Source: Gallionella sp. (GTDB lineage: Bacteria > Pseudomonadota > Gammaproteobacteria > Burkholderiales > Gallionellaceae). Taken from it: 10,580 nucleotides of DNA. The position numbers were made by a program, and so were the translations under genes. Positions 1 to 6,586 of the stretch are shown piece after piece. The DNA lies in the NCBI GenBank assembly GCA_030690245.1, contig JAUYGW010000173.1, forward strand, positions 1 to 10,580, given 5' to 3'. Position 1 is the stretch's first letter. Each line of letters begins with the position of its first letter. The notes under the pieces were generated by a model. It saw only the letters and a program-made list of their open reading frames with translations, was not told the DNA's origin and ran no database searches.

Positions 1-147
1 CATCTGTGTAAATCCGTGTTCATCCGTGGCTGACAGGCACTTTCCAGGTTTATCCAAAATTACTCAATCGCCATCATTTTTGCTTAAGCCGTTATCTGCC
101 AAATGGCGCTACGGCGGCGTCTTGAGCGCTCGCCAAACGCCGTCGAT
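1..147. repeat. Direct repeat copy A (truncated pyrD 3' end and flank)
   Basis: This segment matches 991-1137 base for base apart from four substitutions (positions 34, 63, 67 and 69 against 1024, 1053, 1057 and 1059). The offset is 990 bp. Positions 109-147 code the last 12 residues and stop of the truncated pyrD on the minus strand, and this part is identical to the end of bpt. Positions 1-33 belong to a dispersed 'atccgtgttcatccgtgg' repeat type. The match may continue beyond the left edge of the window. The likely cause is duplication of the bpt 3' end and flank; see the finding on the pyrD fusion. Confidence 0.95.
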
Positions 148-858
148 GCGATGCTTGGTGAGCAGCGCGGCGATCTGTTTGATCTGCCCAGCATCGAGGT
201 CGGGTGCGATCTTCAGCGCGATGGGCACATATTTGCCGTGCGTGTCGGCGAGTTTCAGTTGCTCCGCTTTCAGTTGCGCGAGCAGCGCATCGAGTTCGTC
301 GCCGCCCTGCAACTGGCGCAGGTTCTTGGTGTTGGGCGAGGAGATATTGACGGTGACGTAGCCGGCGTGCGCATACACCTTGCGCAGGCAGATCAGGTAA
401 TCGTCCGCTGCCTTCTCGATCGGCGTGGCGGCATTCTTGCCGATGTTGATGCCCAATATGCCGCGATAGCCGGCGCGTTTTACGTTTTCGATCAGCTTAT
501 CCACGCCGTCGTTATTGAAGCCCATGCGGTTGATGATGCCTTGCGCCTGCGGCAGGCGGAACAGGCGTGGCCGTGGATTGCCGGGCTGGGGCAGCGGCGT
601 GACGGTGCCGATCTCGATGAAGCCGAAACTGAGCGCCGCGAGTCCGGCTATGCAGTCGCCGTTCTTGTCGAGCCCGGCGGCGAGGCCGACCGGATTGGGG
701 AAAGTCAGTCCCATCACGGTGCGCGGATCGTCGGCCGGGCGCTTTGCGATGAGGCCGCTCAAGCCCAGCGAATAGGCGGTCTTCAGCCCGCCGAGCGTGA
801 GGTGGTGGGCGGTTTCCGGGTCAAGCCGGAACAGCAGGGGGCGCAACAGTGAATACAT
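109..858 (-). CDS. pyrD: Dihydroorotate dehydrogenase (quinone), C-terminally truncated and fused to the bpt tail
   Basis: Intact PyrD is the class 2, membrane-associated, FMN enzyme that oxidises dihydroorotate to orotate with quinone in pyrimidine synthesis. Residues 1-241 follow the family closely: the N-terminal helices, [10 protein letters not shown] (58-67), EIGTVTP (82-88), INRMGFNN (109-116), INIGKN (137-142) and NISSPNT (171-177) with the class 2 catalytic Ser174. The family usually has about 335-345 residues; this one has 249. After IDGV (238-241), where homologues continue with an ATNTT-like motif, the sequence switches to WRALKTPP, exactly the end of the neighbouring bpt. The barrel's last strands, the GGLSG loop and the FMN-phosphate loop (GVGGI) are missing, so the product is very probably inactive. 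The ATG start is preceded by an AAGG at about 8 bases. The reading frame is otherwise undamaged, suggesting a recent event. As pyrD is normally needed, an intact copy probably lies elsewhere. Confidence 0.9.
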   Translation of the reverse strand: MYSLLRPLLFRLDPETAHHLTLGGLKTAYSLGLSGLIAKRPADDPRTVMGLTFPNPVGLAAGLDKNGDCIAGLAALSFGFIEIGTVTPLPQPGNPRPRLFRLPQAQGIINRMGFNNDGVDKLIENVKRAGYRGILGINIGKNAATPIEKAADDYLICLRKVYAHAGYVTVNISSPNTKNLRQLQGGDELDALLAQLKAEQLKLADTHGKYVPIALKIAPDLDAGQIKQIAALLTKHRIDGVWRALKTPP

Positions 859-888
859 ACAGGTGCCTTTATCCTAAAAGTCCCGGTT

Positions 889-1021
889 AGCCACAGATTT
901 ACACGGATAAACACGGATAAAACATTGCGTTACGAGGGGTTGGCATTTCACCCAAACAGCATGGGGAACAAGCTGATGCAACCCATTGTTCATCTGTGTA
1001 AATCCGTGTTCATCCGTGGCT
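889..1021. repeat. Inverted-repeat element between bpt and pyrD
   Basis: The left arm (889-918) and the reverse complement of the right arm (992-1021) agree at about 24 of 30 positions. Both are made of variants of the phrase 'acacggat', which occurs dispersed in many bacterial genomes. The 73 bases between the arms show no gene. The element sits 30 bp upstream of the pyrD start and 77 bp past the bpt stop, so it would be transcribed within an aat-bpt-pyrD mRNA. A copy of the right arm also forms the left edge of the window (1-31). Mobility is not shown; it may be a non-autonomous palindromic repeat. Confidence 0.7.
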
Positions 1022-1137
1022 GAAAGGCACTTTCCAGGTTTATCCAAAATTAATCATTAGCCATCATTTTTGCTTAAGCCGTTATCTGCCAAATGGCGCT
1101 ACGGCGGCGTCTTGAGCGCTCGCCAAACGCCGTCGAT
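991..1137. repeat. Direct repeat copy B (native bpt 3' end and flank)
   Basis: This is the second copy of the 147-bp repeat at 1-147. Here the coding part (1099-1137) is the natural end of bpt, since the IDGVW tail fits the family's usual ending, so this copy is taken as the source. Identity is 143 of 147; the four differences all lie in non-coding sequence. Confidence 0.95.
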
Positions 1138-1854
1138 CAGGCCTTGCGCGGGCTGGTATCCGGTTTTGTAGGCCATCTTGCGGCTGTGTTCGATCCAGTA
1201 GCCCAGGTAGACGAAATCCAGGTCGAGCTTGCGGCACAGTTCGATCTGCCACAGCACGTTGTAAACCCCGAAACGCGCACGCGGCAAATCCGGCTCGTAG
1301 AAGGTGTACACCGAGGACAGACCGTCGCTGAGCAAGTCGATCACGCTGACCATGCGCAGCGCGCCCTGCCTGTTCTGGACTTCGTCGAAGGGCTCGCGGA
1401 ATTCCACCAGCAGCGAATCGACATGGCTTTGCAGCAGGAAGTTCTGGTACGACTCGCGGTCGTCGTTGTCCATGCCGCCGTTCGGGTGGCGCGCGCGCTG
1501 GTAGCGCTGATACAGGTCGTAATACTCGGGGCTGTCTTGCAGCGGGTGCAGGCTGGCCTTCAGATGGGCGTGCTGCGCCCAGGCGCGCCGCTGTGAGCGG
1601 TTTGCCGTGAATTGTTTGGCCAGCACGCGCAGCGGCACGCAGGCGCGGCAGCCGTCGCAAAGCGGGCGGTAGGTATAGGTTCCGCTGCGGCGGAAGCCGT
1701 GCAGCACCAGTTGCGAATAGACCGGCCCGTTGATCAGGAACGCGGGTGTGGCGACCTGGGAGCGCGCCTGCTGGTCGGGCAGGTAGCTGCACGGATAGGG
1801 CGCGGTCATATAGAAATGCAGCGCGGATAACGGAATGTCGTTCAATAAGCTCAT
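1099..1854 (-). CDS. bpt: Aspartate/glutamate leucyltransferase (Bpt/ATE family)
   Basis: This cytoplasmic enzyme transfers an amino acid from aminoacyl-tRNA to the N-terminus of proteins. Bacterial members of this family (often annotated as arginyltransferase, Ate) add Leu to N-terminal Asp or Glu and so make substrates for ClpS/ClpAP. The 251-residue length is normal. Visible family features are [11 protein letters not shown] (20-30), [11 protein letters not shown] (54-64), the cysteine cluster CDGCRAC (66-72), and the C-terminal block [15 protein letters not shown] (216-230) followed by a tail ending in [12 protein letters not shown]. The ATG overlaps the aat stop codon (ATGA, 1851-1854), so translation is likely coupled to aat. 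Both genes serve the N-degron pathway. The last 13 codons are duplicated at the end of pyrD. Choice of Leu over Arg as the transferred residue follows from family knowledge only. Confidence 0.93.
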   Translation of the reverse strand: MSLLNDIPLSALHFYMTAPYPCSYLPDQQARSQVATPAFLINGPVYSQLVLHGFRRSGTYTYRPLCDGCRACVPLRVLAKQFTANRSQRRAWAQHAHLKASLHPLQDSPEYYDLYQRYQRARHPNGGMDNDDRESYQNFLLQSHVDSLLVEFREPFDEVQNRQGALRMVSVIDLLSDGLSSVYTFYEPDLPRARFGVYNVLWQIELCRKLDLDFVYLGYWIEHSRKMAYKTGYQPAQGLIDGVWRALKTPP

Positions 1855-2687
1855 GTAAAAAGATCGGCGTCGAATTGCCAGCGAGTAACCGGTTCACAGT
1901 TTATCAATTCCTGCAGCCGTGCGATGAATTCGCTGCGCGGAATTTCGCGCGCGCCGAGCGAGGCAAGGTGGGAGGTGTTCATCTGGCAATCGATCATGCC
2001 CTTGGTTGGATGATCGGCCTGCCAGCGTTCCAGTTGCCCGGCCAGATGCGCCAGCGCGATTTTCGAGGCGTTGGCGGCGTGGCTGAACATGGACTCGCCG
2101 TAGAACATGCGCCCGATGCTGACGCCGTATAGTCCGCCAACCAATTCCAGCTCCAACTCATCGGCGATACTGCGTTGGCTTCCTCTCTCACTCATGGCCG
2201 TGCTCATTGCACTGTCCATGTCGTTCGCTCGTCGCCGCCTTGCCTCGCCTTCGATTTGAAGCTGGAATGATTTTTTGGGCATCCAAACTTCCACCGAGTG
2301 CGCGTAGCCCAGCTCATGCAGCGCGCAATAGGCCGCGATCATGTCTTCGTTGATCCAGGTGCCGCTCTGTTCGCCGCGCGGTGCGGCGCAATTGCGCATC
2401 ACCTGTTCGAAGACGGTGTCGCAGCGCACTTCATAAGCGGCGTTGCGCAGCACCTTGGCGAGCGAGCGGGAAATCTTGAATTCGCCCGGAATCAGCATCA
2501 TGCGCGGGTCGGGGCTCCACCACAGGGCCGGCTCGCCGGGATTGAACCACGGGAAGATGCCGTGGCGGTAAGCCTCCAGCAGGCGCGGTGCGGACAAGTC
2601 GCCGCCCGCCGCGAGCAGGCCGTTGGGCGAGCGTAGCGCGCGCTCGACCGGCGGAAATGGCGCGTTACCGGTTAACCACGGGATCAA
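1851..2687 (-). CDS. aat: Leucyl/phenylalanyl-tRNA--protein transferase with an in-frame loop insertion
   Basis: Aat moves Leu or Phe from tRNA to proteins with N-terminal Arg or Lys, marking them for ClpS/ClpAP. Family blocks are present in order: [20 protein letters not shown] (11-32), YRHGIFPWF (40-48), LWWSPDPR (55-62), GTWI (109-112), [13 protein letters not shown] (123-135), [21 protein letters not shown] (182-202) and IDCQ (232-235). The start is TTG at 2687; an AAAGGAG ribosome-binding site 6 bases upstream and the family-typical MIPWL opening support it. At 278 residues it is longer than the usual 230-240: between EVW and LVGG, where E. coli has four residues, this protein has 46, rich in Arg, Ser, Met and Glu. 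The extra DNA has inverted-repeat ends (see 2144-2268). The expected active-site blocks lie outside the insertion, so activity may survive. The stop overlaps the bpt start. Confidence 0.94.
   Translation of the reverse strand: MIPWLTGNAPFPPVERALRSPNGLLAAGGDLSAPRLLEAYRHGIFPWFNPGEPALWWSPDPRMMLIPGEFKISRSLAKVLRNAAYEVRCDTVFEQVMRNCAAPRGEQSGTWINEDMIAAYCALHELGYAHSVEVWMPKKSFQLQIEGEARRRRANDMDSAMSTAMSERGSQRSIADELELELVGGLYGVSIGRMFYGESMFSHAANASKIALAHLAGQLERWQADHPTKGMIDCQMNTSHLASLGAREIPRSEFIARLQELINCEPVTRWQFDADLFT
2144..2268. mobile_element. Short palindromic-end insertion inside aat
   Basis: This 125-bp segment begins with attccagctccaa (2144-2156) and ends with ttgaagctggaat (2256-2268), inverted repeats matching at 12 of 13 positions. 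Its boundaries coincide with the extra residues (about 136-181) that Aat homologues lack, and its length is one base short of 126, consistent with an in-frame insertion of 42 codons. In the sense orientation of aat only the frame used is free of stops. It resembles in behaviour the ORF-embedded palindromic elements known from Rickettsia, but I do not recognise the family. No transposase is present; if mobile, it would be non-autonomous. Confidence 0.75.
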
Positions 2688-2774
2688 GCCTTGCTCCTTT
2701 CAAAATATTAATCATCGAAGGTGTTTTTTGGTTATATTGCCACGGGTTCAAGCAATCGGTTTTCGAGGTGGAAA

Positions 2775-4340
2775 ATGTTATCGGGCATATTCGGCAAAAA
2801 ATCTGATCATCCCATGGCGGATATCAAGTCTGCGCAGGCATTATTGGAGGACTTGCCAAAAAACGATGCGCACAAGTCGCTCATGGAGTTGGCAGAGTGG
2901 ATCGAGTCGGTGGCGGACAGCACCGATTTCAAGCCGGACCACCAGTTTGCCGTATTGCGCCTGCTCGATGAAACCGCCCAGCCTTATGTGCGGAAGCTGG
3001 CGCGCGATTATTTTACGCCACAAGAGCTGAATAAATTCCAGGAAAACCGTTTGTGGCTGGTGCTGGGCAATTTTTATCGCCATACCGCCAAGGCTTATTA
3101 CGCGGTGTTCAACCGCTATTGCGGCGGCGACAAGGGGGCTGTCACTATCAAGGCGCAACTGCCGTTGCTGGCGGCGCGCGCGGTGTATGCCATGACCGGG
3201 CAATTGAAATATATCTGTGCGCGCTACGGCCCGGTCGATAACACGATCTGGGGCAACCTTGCGCAACTTTACCGGCATGCCGAGCAGCAGCAATATCTGG
3301 ATACGTCGCTTGCCCTCTATCCTGGCGCAGCCGGCAATACCACAGTGAAAGGCGAACTGGGGCGGTTGCTCGGCTGGTACGGCTGCGGAGTCAGCACCCT
3401 GAAGCCGCTGTACATGCACCTGACCGAGCGCATCGCCGGGCAGTATTTCGCCAGCATCGAGATCGGCGCGCAGCAGGCTGCGAACAGCCTGTTCAGCTTT
3501 GATCTGGATCGCCCGGCTGCGCCGGTGCTGGTCAAGGCGGACATGACCGTGCATCCATCCCTGCGTTTCGTCGGCATGGCGGAGATGCGGCCGTTGCTGG
3601 AGGCGCTGATCAAGACGCTGCAAAAGGGCGCCGCTCCGGAAAGCCTCAATCTGGGCGGTGCCTACGATGCGGAACTGGTGCGCGAGGCCGCGCAATACCT
3701 CCTGAATTTTTTGACCGCACCCCCATCGCGGCGCAGCGCGCGGCGCGGGATCAAGGTCGGTTTGAAAGTGGTGAACGGTTTTGCCCGGATGATCGATCGC
3801 ACCGATGTCGCGCTGAATTTCAGCGATGAGCAACCGGAGCATTGGGATGTCGAGGACATCAGCGCCAGCGGGTTCCGCACTATGTTGCCCGCGCAGGGAA
3901 CGGACGGCATACGCATCGGAAGCCTGCTCGGCGTGCAGCCGGACGGTGTGCCGCATTGGGGCGCGGCGGTGGTGCGCCGTCTGATGCGCGACGACGCAAA
4001 CCGCTTGCACGTGGGCGCGGAAATGCTGGCCACCCGGATCGCCGGCGTGGCCTTGAGCCAGAGCGGCGGGGGCGGCGGGTTTGAAGACGGGCAACCCGCA
4101 TTGTGGCTGCAGGCTAAATCCGAAAAACTTTTGGCCGGGCACCCGCCGGGCGAGCCATCCGGCGAGACGCGGCTATTGATGAAGGCGGGTACTTTTTCGG
4201 CACATCGCAGTTTGCAGACCCGGCTGAACGGGAAAAATTATCTGCTGATTCCCGGCAGATTGCAGGAAAAAAACCTTGATTACGACCTGGCAACTTTCCG
4301 CGTTATCGAGCAGGAGTCTGGTTCGGGAGAGTCTTATTGA
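2775..4340 (+). CDS. PilZ-domain protein with a large uncharacterised N-terminal region
   Basis: The 521-residue protein has no signal peptide or clear membrane segment and is probably cytoplasmic. Residues 1-310 are largely helical in character, with no motif I can name. Residues about 317-425 look like a PilZ domain, the c-di-GMP-binding fold: RRSARR (319-324) supplies the RxxxR motif and DISASG (361-366) the (D/N)xSxxG motif. A glycine run (431-435) then leads to a C-terminal segment of about 85 residues. With both ligand motifs present, c-di-GMP binding is plausible; the output is unknown. The ATG at 2775 has GAGGTGG just upstream. A longer reading starting at 2721 lacks a good ribosome-binding site. 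It diverges from aat across about 87 bases, and its 3' end is followed by the palindrome at 4373-4431. Confidence 0.8.
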   Translation: MLSGIFGKKSDHPMADIKSAQALLEDLPKNDAHKSLMELAEWIESVADSTDFKPDHQFAVLRLLDETAQPYVRKLARDYFTPQELNKFQENRLWLVLGNFYRHTAKAYYAVFNRYCGGDKGAVTIKAQLPLLAARAVYAMTGQLKYICARYGPVDNTIWGNLAQLYRHAEQQQYLDTSLALYPGAAGNTTVKGELGRLLGWYGCGVSTLKPLYMHLTERIAGQYFASIEIGAQQAANSLFSFDLDRPAAPVLVKADMTVHPSLRFVGMAEMRPLLEALIKTLQKGAAPESLNLGGAYDAELVREAAQYLLNFLTAPPSRRSARRGIKVGLKVVNGFARMIDRTDVALNFSDEQPEHWDVEDISASGFRTMLPAQGTDGIRIGSLLGVQPDGVPHWGAAVVRRLMRDDANRLHVGAEMLATRIAGVALSQSGGGGGFEDGQPALWLQAKSEKLLAGHPPGEPSGETRLLMKAGTFSAHRSLQTRLNGKNYLLIPGRLQEKNLDYDLATFRVIEQESGSGESY

Positions 4341-4372
4341 TGGCATGGATGATTCTTTATTGGGTGAGTCAT

Positions 4373-4431
4373 TTGTAGGAGCGGGCCATGCCCGCGATTA
4401 ACTAGCTCGCGGGCATGGCCCGTTCCTACAA
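4373..4431. repeat. REP-like palindrome after the PilZ gene
   Basis: Two 25-base arms (4373-4397 and 4407-4431) are inverted copies matching at 24 of 25 positions, with a 9-base loop. Each arm also contains its own smaller palindrome, gcgggc-cat-gcccgc. The phrase 'gtaggagcgggc' is typical of dispersed REP-type elements in Proteobacteria. It lies 33 bases past the PilZ stop and could end or stabilise that transcript, but no run of T follows either arm, so it is not a classical intrinsic terminator. Confidence 0.85.
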
Positions 4432-4444
4432 GTCTCAGCTATTG

Positions 4445-4477
4445 GCCGCCTCTCGCCGGTCAAGCCTGAGAGGTGGC
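4445..4477 (-). terminator. Hairpin after the small membrane ORF
   Basis: The arms gccgcctctc (4445-4454) and gagaggtggc (4468-4477) pair at 9 of 10 positions around a 13-base loop. On the minus strand it begins 12 bases after the stop of the 44-residue ORF, the place expected for the end of the carboxylesterase transcript. No T-run follows, so the role as terminator is uncertain. Confidence 0.35.
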
Positions 4478-4488
4478 ATGTCGGGAGG

Positions 4489-4623
4489 CTAGACGGGTGG
4501 AAGGTTTACAAGAATGTATACCAATAAAGCGATGCTGAACGCCGCGACTATCCAGTCGATAAGGGTGAAGGCGGGGCGTGCATCGCGGCCGTTGGGTGAC
4601 TTTTTCTTTGCGCTTTTTTCCAT
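4489..4623 (-). CDS. Small single-pass membrane protein (44 aa), unnamed
   Basis: An ATG at 4623 opens a 44-codon frame ending in TAG at 4489. Upstream, TGGAG sits 8 bases before the ATG. The predicted product has a lysine-rich N-terminus (MEKSAKKK), a short polar stretch, then a hydrophobic segment at about residues 23-40 (DWIVAAFSIALLVYILVNL) and a short PPV end. The charge pattern suggests an N-terminus-inside inner-membrane protein. It starts 35 bases downstream of the carboxylesterase stop in the same direction and may share its transcript. I do not recognise a family. The ribosome-binding site, the intact transmembrane pattern and the position argue for a real gene, but such short frames also occur by chance. 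Confidence 0.55.
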   Translation of the reverse strand: MEKSAKKKSPNGRDARPAFTLIDWIVAAFSIALLVYILVNLPPV

Positions 4624-4658
4624 TTACAAAACTCCATTATTTTGGGTGCTGCTTGCTT

Positions 4659-5327
4659 TCAGGCGCTTTTTATTTGCCTGGTCAGCCAAACCTCGATATC
4701 GCGCAATTCCTCTTCGCATACCGAATGCTGCATGCCGTATTCATGCCATTCCACCGCATAGCCCAATTCCACCAGCGTATCGCTTGACGCGGCCCCCAGC
4801 GCATAAGGCACGACCGGGTCGCTGCGCCCGTGCGCCATGAAAATCGGGGTTTGCCGGGCATTCACCGAGGCTTCATAGGCCAGGTTCTCAGCCAGCAGCA
4901 GGTAGGCCGAGAGTACCAGCACTCCGCCCAGCGGGACGGTCTGGCGCAGCGCGGTGTGCAGCGCGATCGCGCCACCCTGGGAAAACCCGGCCAGGAAGAT
5001 GTTGCCCGGTGCGATGCCGCGCGCCACTTCCTGCGCGATCAGCGCTTCGACGGCGGCCTGCGAGCCGTAGATGCCCTCTTCATCCGGTTGCGCATCGATA
5101 TTGGGGCGAGTGATGTCATACCAGGCGCGCATCACAAACCCGCCGTTGATGGTCACCGGGCGTTGCGGTGCATGCGGGAAAATGTAGTGTATCGCGACGG
5201 GCAGATTCAGTTCGCCGGCAACGGGCACAAAATCCTGCCCGTCCGCGCCCAGGCCATGCAGCCAGATGATGCTGTGTTGCGGCTGTCTGCCGGAATCGAG
5301 TGCGATGTGCGGGAGGATGGAGGTCAT
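4659..5327 (-). CDS. Carboxylesterase/phospholipase-type alpha/beta hydrolase
   Basis: The 222-residue protein belongs to the phospholipase/carboxylesterase family (Abhydrolase_2), cytoplasmic serine esterases acting on short-chain esters; the natural substrate is not known. The oxyanion-side block IIWLHGLGADGQDF (20-33) is followed by FPHAPQRPVT (50-59), the nucleophile elbow GFSQGG (114-119, Ser116), the acid in HGRSDPVVP (166-174, Asp170) and the histidine in GMQHSV (198-203, His201), a full triad. The length is normal. It starts at ATG 5327 and has no signal peptide. It is not closely linked to the DUF3108 gene upstream, from which a repeat-rich gap of about 260 bases separates it, so it probably has its own promoter. 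The small membrane ORF at 4489-4623 follows it. Confidence 0.9.
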   Translation of the reverse strand: MTSILPHIALDSGRQPQHSIIWLHGLGADGQDFVPVAGELNLPVAIHYIFPHAPQRPVTINGGFVMRAWYDITRPNIDAQPDEEGIYGSQAAVEALIAQEVARGIAPGNIFLAGFSQGGAIALHTALRQTVPLGGVLVLSAYLLLAENLAYEASVNARQTPIFMAHGRSDPVVPYALGAASSDTLVELGYAVEWHEYGMQHSVCEEELRDIEVWLTRQIKSA

Positions 5328-5407
5328 GGGTTATTCAAAGGTGAGAAAACAGCGCAGTTTACCGCAGGGCGCATCCCGCGCGCCAATCAAAAACCCGAAA
5401 ATCTTGT

Positions 5408-5507
5408 ACCACGAAGGCACGAAGAACACGAAGCAAATCAGGCCAGCTTTTTCAAGCTGATCCGGGGTAAACACCATAGTGTCGTGGAAATTCTTCGTGT
5501 CCTTCGT
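5408..5507. repeat. Inverted pair of dispersed 'cacgaag' repeats
   Basis: Positions 5408-5433 hold three spaced copies of 'cacgaag'. Positions 5491-5507 (ttcttcgtgtccttcgt) are the inverted counterpart of 5411-5426, differing by a single inserted base. A shorter fragment, cttcgtggt, recurs at 5571-5579. Between the arms is a small perfect hairpin with cagctt (5444-5449) pairing aagctg (5454-5459). Short repeats of this 'cacgaag' type are scattered in many genomes; no coding sequence is apparent here. Confidence 0.7.
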
Positions 5508-5514
5508 TAACCAG

Positions 5515-5547
5515 CCACTAGGCGACCGTTTTTTGGTCGCCTAGTGG
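5515..5547. terminator. Perfect 13-bp hairpin downstream of the pur operon
   Basis: The arms ccactaggcgacc (5515-5527) and ggtcgcctagtgg (5535-5547) are perfect inverted copies with a 7-base loop (gtttttt). On the minus strand the hairpin comes 43 bases after the stop of the last DUF3108 gene, so it may end or stabilise the purM-purN-DUF3108 transcript. The minus-strand hairpin has its A-run in the loop and no T-run after it, so an intrinsic mechanism is not obvious. The rest of 5328-5590 holds repeats and no gene I can support. Confidence 0.5.
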
Positions 5548-5590
5548 AATGGCTAGTAGTTCTATCAGCTCTTCGTGGTGAATGGTTTTT

Positions 5591-6586
5591 TCATTCGTCT
5601 GCCACGAGGATTTCCGAGATGACCATCTCGCCGGAGATTTGTCCTTTGCGGTCAAACATGCGGAGTTTTACCGGCAGCAGGCGATATTCCAGCCCCAGCC
5701 AGATGTCCAGGCCTTCTTCTCCCTGTGCGTGGACTTTGTGCAACGGCAGAGCGCGCAGCCTGCCGAGATGGGTCTGGATCATTTCTTCTTCGCCGACAGT
5801 GAACTCATAGCGTTCCAGTTTCTTGCCCTTGCTGATGGACATCGAGATCGCGCCATTATCCAGAGACAGTTGCGAGAGCTGGTAGAGAAAGCTGACGACG
5901 TCCTGGGCTTGTTCGGGCAGCGGCATGCTGTTGCCATTCGAAAAAGAAAGCACTTTTTCTTCCCAGGAAAATTTTGCCTCGAGCGATTCCTTGCCCTTGG
6001 AGGTGTTTTTTGTCTCGCTGAATTCGTTGGGGCGCAGCCCTTGAGGCGTCAGGGTGCCGCTGCTTCGATGTTCCGATTCATAGGTCTTGACGATGCTCGC
6101 CAGGCCGGTGGTATTCATGCCGACCCTAAGAGTGTAACTTTTGTCGTCGCCGATCTCCAGGCTGTGGCGCGCTTCGCCGATTTTGAAATCCGTGCCCGCA
6201 TAGGCGACGAAAATGAGTTGCGCGTGTTTGGGGAGCGGATGCGCGGGCCGGGCTTCTTCTGCCGTCTTGTCGATCGCCTCATCGGTTGCCGGAGGCTGCG
6301 GCTCGGCATCGATTTGCGGTTCTTCCGTTGAAACGCTTTCGGCCGGCTGATCGGCGGGTGGCGCCTCTACCGGCGCAGGCCGCGGTTTACGTTTTGGTTT
6401 CTTTAACGGCACCGGTTTGGCGGCGATCTTGGGCAACGGCTCCAGCTTGGCGGTGAGCGGTGGCAGCGGCACTTCAACGGGCGGCAGCTTGACCAGCGGC
6501 GCGAACAGCAAGATGGCGTGAACCAGCGCCGACAGTGCTATGGCTAAGGCGATTCTTCCGGTCGAAGTGCGCGGCAATGCGATCAC
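5591..6586 (-). CDS. DUF3108 protein with a TonB-like N-terminal anchor
   Basis: The 331-residue product starts with a short basic stretch, a transmembrane segment at about 12-31 (IALAIALSALVHAILLFAPL), then a proline-, lysine- and glutamate-rich spacer (about 34-118) and a DUF3108 domain (about 123-331). The layout is TonB-like: anchored in the inner membrane with the domain in the periplasm. The function of DUF3108 is not established. I chose GTG at 6586 because it overlaps the stop of the upstream DUF3108 gene (GTGA, 6583-6586), which implies coupled translation, and because it puts the membrane segment near the N-terminus. A TTG three codons later is possible. The frame stays open up to 6964, but that part lies over the upstream gene and is not expected to be used. 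It is the last gene of the purM-purN-DUF3108-DUF3108 row. Confidence 0.82.
   Translation of the reverse strand: MIALPRTSTGRIALAIALSALVHAILLFAPLVKLPPVEVPLPPLTAKLEPLPKIAAKPVPLKKPKRKPRPAPVEAPPADQPAESVSTEEPQIDAEPQPPATDEAIDKTAEEARPAHPLPKHAQLIFVAYAGTDFKIGEARHSLEIGDDKSYTLRVGMNTTGLASIVKTYESEHRSSGTLTPQGLRPNEFSETKNTSKGKESLEAKFSWEEKVLSFSNGNSMPLPEQAQDVVSFLYQLSQLSLDNGAISMSISKGKKLERYEFTVGEEEMIQTHLGRLRALPLHKVHAQGEEGLDIWLGLEYRLLPVKLRMFDRKGQISGEMVISEILVADE

Noticed and set aside
103..852. Long plus-strand open frame of 249 codons opposite pyrD
   Set aside because: It is the mirror of pyrD in GC-rich sequence; the minus-strand frame carries clear PyrD motifs and the plus-strand protein has none.
2688..2774. 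Promoters in the aat / PilZ divergent gap
   Set aside because: AT-rich sequence such as ttatattgcc is present, but I could not pair a -10 with a -35 at proper spacing on either strand.
2841..4142. 433-codon minus-strand frame opposite the PilZ gene
   Set aside because: Composition is rich in His, Gln and Arg without motifs, typical of an antisense shadow; the plus frame holds PilZ motifs and a ribosome-binding site.
4373..4431. Classical intrinsic terminator
   Set aside because: The stem is strong but no T-run follows on either strand; the nested palindromes fit a REP element better.
5408..5433. Possible CRISPR-like array of 'cacgaag' units
   Set aside because: The units are 7 bases long with 1-2 base gaps and no spacers or cas genes.
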